Source: Micrococcales bacterium
Lineage (GTDB): Bacteria > Actinomycetota > Actinomycetes > Actinomycetales > Cellulomonadaceae
Direction of reading: 5' to 3'
NCBI GenBank assembly: GCA_009779195.1
Contig: WRET01000034.1
Span: 1 to 34,511 of the forward strand
Length of the DNA: 34,511 nucleotides
Part shown: positions 30,657 through 34,511 of the stretch, one piece after another
Position numbering within the stretch: position 1 is the stretch's first letter
Layout of the letters: each line of letters begins with the position of its first letter
Made by a program: the position numbers and the translations under genes
Notes under the pieces: model-generated
Seen by the model: the letters and a program-made list of their open reading frames with translations, nothing else
Database searches by the model: none
What the model was told of the DNA's origin: nothing

Positions 30657-32389
30657 GCGCGGGTGGCCATGACCTCGTCGAGGGTGGCGGGGACCGTTGT
30701 GGTCTGGGCTTCGATGCCTGCGGCGGCGAGGGCTGCGCGGACGTCGGGTTCGGGGGTGCCGGCGACGCGGACGGCGGTGCCGTCGAGGACGACGGGGAGG
30801 TTGGCGTCGGCCAGGGCGGTGAAAGCGTCGGTCCAGGCTGGGGCTCGGACCTGGACGGCGCGGGTCTCGCCCAGGAGCGTGGACTGGGAACCTGCGGCCA
30901 CGACGCGTCCGGCGGCCATGAGGACCAGGCGGTCGCACTGCTCGGCTTCTTGCATGTAGTGCGTGGTGACCAGGACGCCGACGCCGCGTTCGGCCTGGGC
31001 ACGGATGGTGTCCCACAGCCGGGTGCGGGCCAGGGGGTCGACGCCGGATGTGGGTTCGTCGAGGACCAGCAGGTCAGGGCCGTGGCCCAGTGCGGCGGTG
31101 AACGCCAGGCGTCGGCTGCGGCCCAGGCCGATGGACCTGACGGTTCTGGCGGCCAGGTCGGCCAGGCCGGAGGGCAGGGGCGGGACTGGTGAGCCGTAGC
31201 AGTGGGCGACGAACTCCAGGTTCTGCGCGACAGACAGGTCGGAGTACAGGCCCAGGCTCTGGGGGACGTAGCCGATGCGGCGGCGGATGTCGCGTGACGG
31301 CGTGGCGCCCAGCACGGTGATCTGGCCGCTGTCGGCGGGCAGCAGGCCCAGCAGCAGACGCAGCAACGTTGTTTTGCCTGCGCCGTTGGCGCCGACCAGC
31401 CCGACGATCTCGCCGGGGGCGACGTCCAGGTCCACCTCGTCGACCGCGACCACGTCACCGAAACGTCGGCTCACCCCACGGACCGTGACCAGGACGTCGG
31501 CTTGGTCTGTTGGCTCCGGGACGGGTGCCTCGGCCGCAGGTTCGGCATCGGGGCTGGCAGCGTCTGCCACTCGTGCCAGTGACGCTGCGATGACGGCGTC
31601 CTCCATATCCACCGTCACCGGTTCGCCCCCGGCCAGGTCTGGACCCGAGGCGAACCAGGCGTGGCGTTCGCGGCCACGGCGCCACACGGGCACGTCGCCA
31701 GGGATGGGTGCCCCTTCGCCGAGGCGCACCACTGTCCCGGGCGCACCGGCACGCACCTCGTCGGGGGTGCCGACCAGCAGCGGACGGCCGTCAGCCAGCA
31801 CCAGCACCTGCGAGGCACGTTCGGCCTCGTCCAGGTACGTCGTGGACAGCACGACCGCGGCGCCGTCGGCGACAGTGCGCGAGACCATCCGCCACAGCTC
31901 GGCGCGGCTGGCCGGGTCGACGCCGGTGGTCGGTTCGTCAAGGACCAGCAGGTCAGGGCGGTGCAACGTGGCCAGGCCGAACGCCAGCTTCTGGCGCATC
32001 CCACCGGACAGCTGCCCGCCCAGGCGCGAACGAGCACTGCCAAGCCCGGTGACCTCGAGCAGCTCGGCGCGACGCTGGGCCAGCAACGGACCGGTGAGGC
32101 CGTACGCCGCTGCGACGAAGTCGACGTTCTCGTCCACGGTCAGCTCACGCCACACTCCTGAGCCTGTGGGCATGAACCCGGTGCGTCGTCGGTCGGGCCC
32201 GTCCACCTGCCCGGACGTGGGTCTCAGACCACCGGCCAGGGCACGCAGCAGCGTCGTCTTGCCCGCCCCGTCGCCGCCGACGACCGCTACGACTTCACCA
32301 GGGACGACGCTGAGGTCCACATGGTCCACCGCGGTGGTCGTCCCGTGATGTACGACCAGGTCACGCACCCCCCAGGTCGTGCCGGTCAC
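30653..32389 (-). CDS. Fused double ABC ATPase (YbhF-like)
   Basis: GTG 32389 overlaps the permease stop (GTGA) and gives 578 residues, the size I recall for E. coli YbhF. The first ATPase has GGDGAGKTT (Lys44), LSGGMRQK and LLVLDEPTTGVDP, but STTYLDEAE puts Thr at the switch His. The second has GANGAGKTT (Lys339), LLVLDEPTSGVDP and TTHYMQEAE with His, but GLGRSRR in place of LSGG. The two domains thus form one complete and one degenerate ATP site, as in YbhF-type and other asymmetric exporters. An Ala/Pro/Glu-rich linker joins them. With the neighbouring ABC-2 permease it should form a drug or cation exporter; only one permease gene is adjacent, so it may act as a homodimer. Confidence 0.92.
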   Translation of the reverse strand: MTGTTWGVRDLVVHHGTTTAVDHVDLSVVPGEVVAVVGGDGAGKTTLLRALAGGLRPTSGQVDGPDRRRTGFMPTGSGVWRELTVDENVDFVAAAYGLTGPLLAQRRAELLEVTGLGSARSRLGGQLSGGMRQKLAFGLATLHRPDLLVLDEPTTGVDPASRAELWRMVSRTVADGAAVVLSTTYLDEAERASQVLVLADGRPLLVGTPDEVRAGAPGTVVRLGEGAPIPGDVPVWRRGRERHAWFASGPDLAGGEPVTVDMEDAVIAASLARVADAASPDAEPAAEAPVPEPTDQADVLVTVRGVSRRFGDVVAVDEVDLDVAPGEIVGLVGANGAGKTTLLRLLLGLLPADSGQITVLGATPSRDIRRRIGYVPQSLGLYSDLSVAQNLEFVAHCYGSPVPPLPSGLADLAARTVRSIGLGRSRRLAFTAALGHGPDLLVLDEPTSGVDPLARTRLWDTIRAQAERGVGVLVTTHYMQEAEQCDRLVLMAAGRVVAAGSQSTLLGETRAVQVRAPAWTDAFTALADANLPVVLDGTAVRVAGTPEPDVRAALAAAGIEAQTTTVPATLDEVMATRA

Positions 32390-33450
32390 GACCCACCTCC
32401 GGCGAGGGTCCGGCGGAACCGCAGCACCGACACGGCGACAATGAACACAGCCATCCCGGCCAGCACGGTGAACGGCAGCCACAACGACGACATCGGCGCC
32501 CCGCGCAGCATGACCCCCTGGCTGATCTGCACGAAGTACGTCAGCGGCAGGCAGTACCCGATCCAGCGGATCCCCACCGCCATGGACGTCAGCGGGAAGA
32601 TGAACCCCGACAGCAGCACCTGCGGGACCGTCACCATGATCGCCCCCTGGATGGCCTGCGCCTGGGTCTGCGACACCGTCGAGATGAGCACACCCAACCC
32701 GAGCACGACGAACAAGAACAGCAGCGCACCCAGGGCGAAAACCCCCACGTTCCCGTTGAACGGCACTTTGAAGATCACCACCCCGAGCACGGTGATGATG
32801 ACCATGTCGAGTGCTGCGAGCACGAAGTACGGGGCGATCTTGCCGATGATCACGTCGATCGGCCGTAAGGGCATCACCGCCAGCTGTTCGAGCGTCCCAG
32901 CGGCGCGTTCGCGTACCAGCCCGATACTCGTGACGATCGTGCCGACGAACGCCAGCACCAGCCCGATGAGCGCCGGCACCATCACCCAGGCGGTTTTCAG
33001 GTCGGGGTTGTACAGCACCTCGACGTTCACCTTGTCGCCCATACGGCCAAGCTCGGCGCTGGCTGCCATAGCCACGAACAGGGCTGACCCGTCCAGGTAG
33101 ACGGTCGGCGGGTTGGTGGACGTGTCGATGACGACATCAGCGACGTTGTCGCGTACCAGATTCTTGGCATCCCCGTGCGGGTCGACGCGGACCACGTCGA
33201 ACAAGTCAGGGTTGACCAGCCCCGCCTCGACCAGGCCAGAGTCGGCGAGCCCACCTTCGAGCAGCTGGGGCAGCTGTGCCTCGGCGATCTTCGCGTACGG
33301 CCCGACGATCGCCGTGCTCAGGTGGTCGACCTTGAAGTTGGCCGCGTACCCGAAGATGACCAGCATCGCCACCGGCATCACCACCAGCATGGCGACAGTG
33401 CGCCGGTCCCGGCGCAGCTCGTGGAACTCCTTGAGGATCATGGCGCGCAC
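32386..33450 (-). CDS. ABC-2 type permease (YbhS/YbhR-like)
   Basis: The 354-residue permease starts at GTG 33450 with AAAGGAG upstream. It has an N-terminal span (VAMLVVMPVAMLVIFGYAANF), an extracytoplasmic domain of about 130 residues (AIVGPYAKIAEAQ to LYNPDLKTAW) and five further spans. The RERAAGTLEQLAVMPLRPIDVI coupling segment and VLLSGFIFPLTSM are hallmarks of the YhhJ/YbhR group of ABC-2 permeases. It overlaps the ATPase gene by four bases. Its own upstream neighbour is 56 bp away on the same strand, so the operon may include it. Confidence 0.92.
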   Translation of the reverse strand: MRAMILKEFHELRRDRRTVAMLVVMPVAMLVIFGYAANFKVDHLSTAIVGPYAKIAEAQLPQLLEGGLADSGLVEAGLVNPDLFDVVRVDPHGDAKNLVRDNVADVVIDTSTNPPTVYLDGSALFVAMAASAELGRMGDKVNVEVLYNPDLKTAWVMVPALIGLVLAFVGTIVTSIGLVRERAAGTLEQLAVMPLRPIDVIIGKIAPYFVLAALDMVIITVLGVVIFKVPFNGNVGVFALGALLFLFVVLGLGVLISTVSQTQAQAIQGAIMVTVPQVLLSGFIFPLTSMAVGIRWIGYCLPLTYFVQISQGVMLRGAPMSSLWLPFTVLAGMAVFIVAVSVLRFRRTLAGGGS

Positions 33451-33506
33451 GATGGCTCCTTTCCACGAGGCAATCTACGCCCTGGCGGACGCCCGCGGGG
33501 TCCACG

Positions 33507-34274
33507 TCAGCCAGTGTCTGGACGCTGCCGGTCACCCCACTGGTCCGGAACCGTCGTGTCTCCCGCAGCCTCGCGAGCGGCGAGCTGAGTGGCACGCTCT
33601 TGCTCGGCGCGTTGTGCCAGGAAGAGGGCGAACTTCTCGCATTCCTGCCTGGCGTGCTCGCCGGTGGCATCGGCCCCGATGCCGAAAGCTCCTTGCCGGT
33701 GGCGGTGCTTGTTGATGAGGCGGATCGCGGCGGGCTGGTAGACAAGCTTGACGCGCCAGTCGGTCAGGTCCCTGACCGCGACGACCGCAGTGACGAACCG
33801 CGACGACCGTCGAGGCCGGGCAACGACGTCCACGCGCTCCCAGCCCATCCCGCCGTAGCCGCTCACCACGTAGACCTTCGTCTGAGGCGCGAAGAGCCGG
33901 GTCCCCTGCCATGTGTCCAGCGCCTGGTGGCCATAGGCACGTTCGGCGACGACGTTCGCCACCACGACCCACACACCCTGGTCGTCGGTCGTCGTGTGGT
34001 CGTCGGACGGGCCCTTCTTGGCGCCGTCCTCCCCGGCCGGCTCCTCGTCAGCCGACTCGGGAGCGCAGATGGTGTCGCAGACAGCCTCGTGTTCGGCAGC
34101 CGATACAGGAGCTGGACTCTTTCGGACTCGTAGCCAGCGCACGACCCCAGTCTGCCGTGCCGACCCAGGTGGTTCATGGGAAATTTGCGAGTTGGCGAAC
34201 GCTTTGCGGGAGATGGCGTGGCGTAGTTCACGCACGTCCAGCCGCTTCTGGCGCGTAAGAGAGCCTGGCTGCAT
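33507..34274 (-). CDS. Hypothetical protein
   Basis: The 255-residue frame starts at ATG 34274 without a clear ribosome site; a later GTG within RLDVRELR is an alternative start. The N-terminal 90 residues are basic then acidic and look disordered. The central part (GVWVVVANVVAERAYG, GTRLFAPQTKVYVVSGYGGMGWERVDVVARP, FVTAVVAVRDLTDWRVKLVY) is a beta-rich domain that I think recurs in actinobacterial hypothetical proteins, but no function comes with it. The C-terminus is an Ala/Glu/Arg-rich helix. No membrane span is present. It may be co-transcribed with the exporter downstream. Confidence 0.6.
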   Translation of the reverse strand: MQPGSLTRQKRLDVRELRHAISRKAFANSQISHEPPGSARQTGVVRWLRVRKSPAPVSAAEHEAVCDTICAPESADEEPAGEDGAKKGPSDDHTTTDDQGVWVVVANVVAERAYGHQALDTWQGTRLFAPQTKVYVVSGYGGMGWERVDVVARPRRSSRFVTAVVAVRDLTDWRVKLVYQPAAIRLINKHRHRQGAFGIGADATGEHARQECEKFALFLAQRAEQERATQLAAREAAGDTTVPDQWGDRQRPDTG

Positions 34275-34316
34275 CTGTCTTCAGCGGAAGCAACTCTCGG
34301 ATGTGCGACCAAGTCA

Positions 34317-34341
34317 ATTCATGCGACAGTGTCGCCTGAAT
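34317..34341. promoter_or_regulatory. 25-bp palindrome upstream of the hypothetical gene
   Basis: ATTCATGCGACA-G-TGTCGCCTGAAT is an inverted repeat with one mismatched pair in 12. It lies about 43 bp upstream of the ATG at 34274 and is a likely regulator site. Confidence 0.5.
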
Positions 34342-34446
34342 CTCTTCGGGGACTTGCAGGACACGCGTTTGCCGTTCGTGGATCCCGGCCTAGTGTCCTG
34401 TCCGGCAATTTCGCTGCAGAAGTCGACGCCATACGCGGCACCTCGC

Positions 34447-34506
34447 GGCGTTGTCGTCAGTTGCGATAGCGCTGCTATCGCGCCCTCCTCCGCCTTGCGA
34501 TGCACC
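34447..34506. repeat. Palindromic repeat element, copy C (cut by window end)
   Basis: The core half-motifs GGCGTTGTCGTC (34447-34458) and TCCGCCTTGCGATGCACC (34489-34506) match those of the elements at 14465 and 15763 with the same spacing of about 60 bp. Between them is a perfect hairpin GCGATAGC-GCT-GCTATCGC (34463-34481). The element continues past the window end, so its outer arms cannot be defined. Confidence 0.6.
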
Positions 34507-34511
34507 ACGTC

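Overview
The window is high-GC DNA with frequent GTG starts, many four-base ATGA/GTGA gene overlaps and TANNNT boxes placed 6-7 nt before start codons (leaderless transcription). DnaA-box-like TTGTCCACA also occurs. This points to an actinobacterium, probably of the Micrococcales type. That placement is inferred from style and gene content. It reads as a chromosome segment with core genes (dinG, rlmC), transporters, signalling genes and a toxin-antitoxin-rich accessory stretch.

Layout. 1-4.2 kb: the 3' part of a STAND NTPase with eight 42-residue TPR units, then an overlapping pair encoding an OmpA-domain protein and a lipoprotein. 4.2-9.9 kb: DinG helicase, an exported clan-A glycoside hydrolase and an Aer-like PAS protein without a signalling domain. 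9.8-14.5 kb: an internally deleted padR remnant followed by a complete padR-ABC ATPase-FtsX permease operon, both behind the same palindromic operator. 14.6-21.1 kb: rlmC; a convergent operon of LolA-like lipoprotein carrier, ABC ATPase and ABC-2 permease; and a divergent two-component system. 21.2-24.5 kb: an acyl-CoA synthetase with an operator-like promoter, a DUF1361-like membrane protein whose C-terminus is encoded by an inserted hairpin repeat, and a small two-TM protein.

24.5-30.7 kb is the toxin-antitoxin stretch: a RelBE-like pair, two VapBC pairs and a HigBA pair, with a membrane Ser/Thr kinase between them. Two paralogous genes of unknown family (here orfX) each sit just upstream of a higB: one intact (orfX2-higB-higA), one reduced to a short higB remnant (orfX1). 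This suggests a duplicated three-gene unit and is the best candidate for an undescribed system. 30.7-34.3 kb: a fused double-ATPase exporter with its ABC-2 permease and an unrecognised gene.

Two further themes cut across the window. Intergenic spaces hold short debris of genes that are intact elsewhere in the window (dinG, padR, higB, the fused ABC ATPase). Palindromic repeat elements lie between genes: three copies share a core of about 60 bp with the same two half-motifs, and a fourth is an unrelated 29-bp-arm hairpin.
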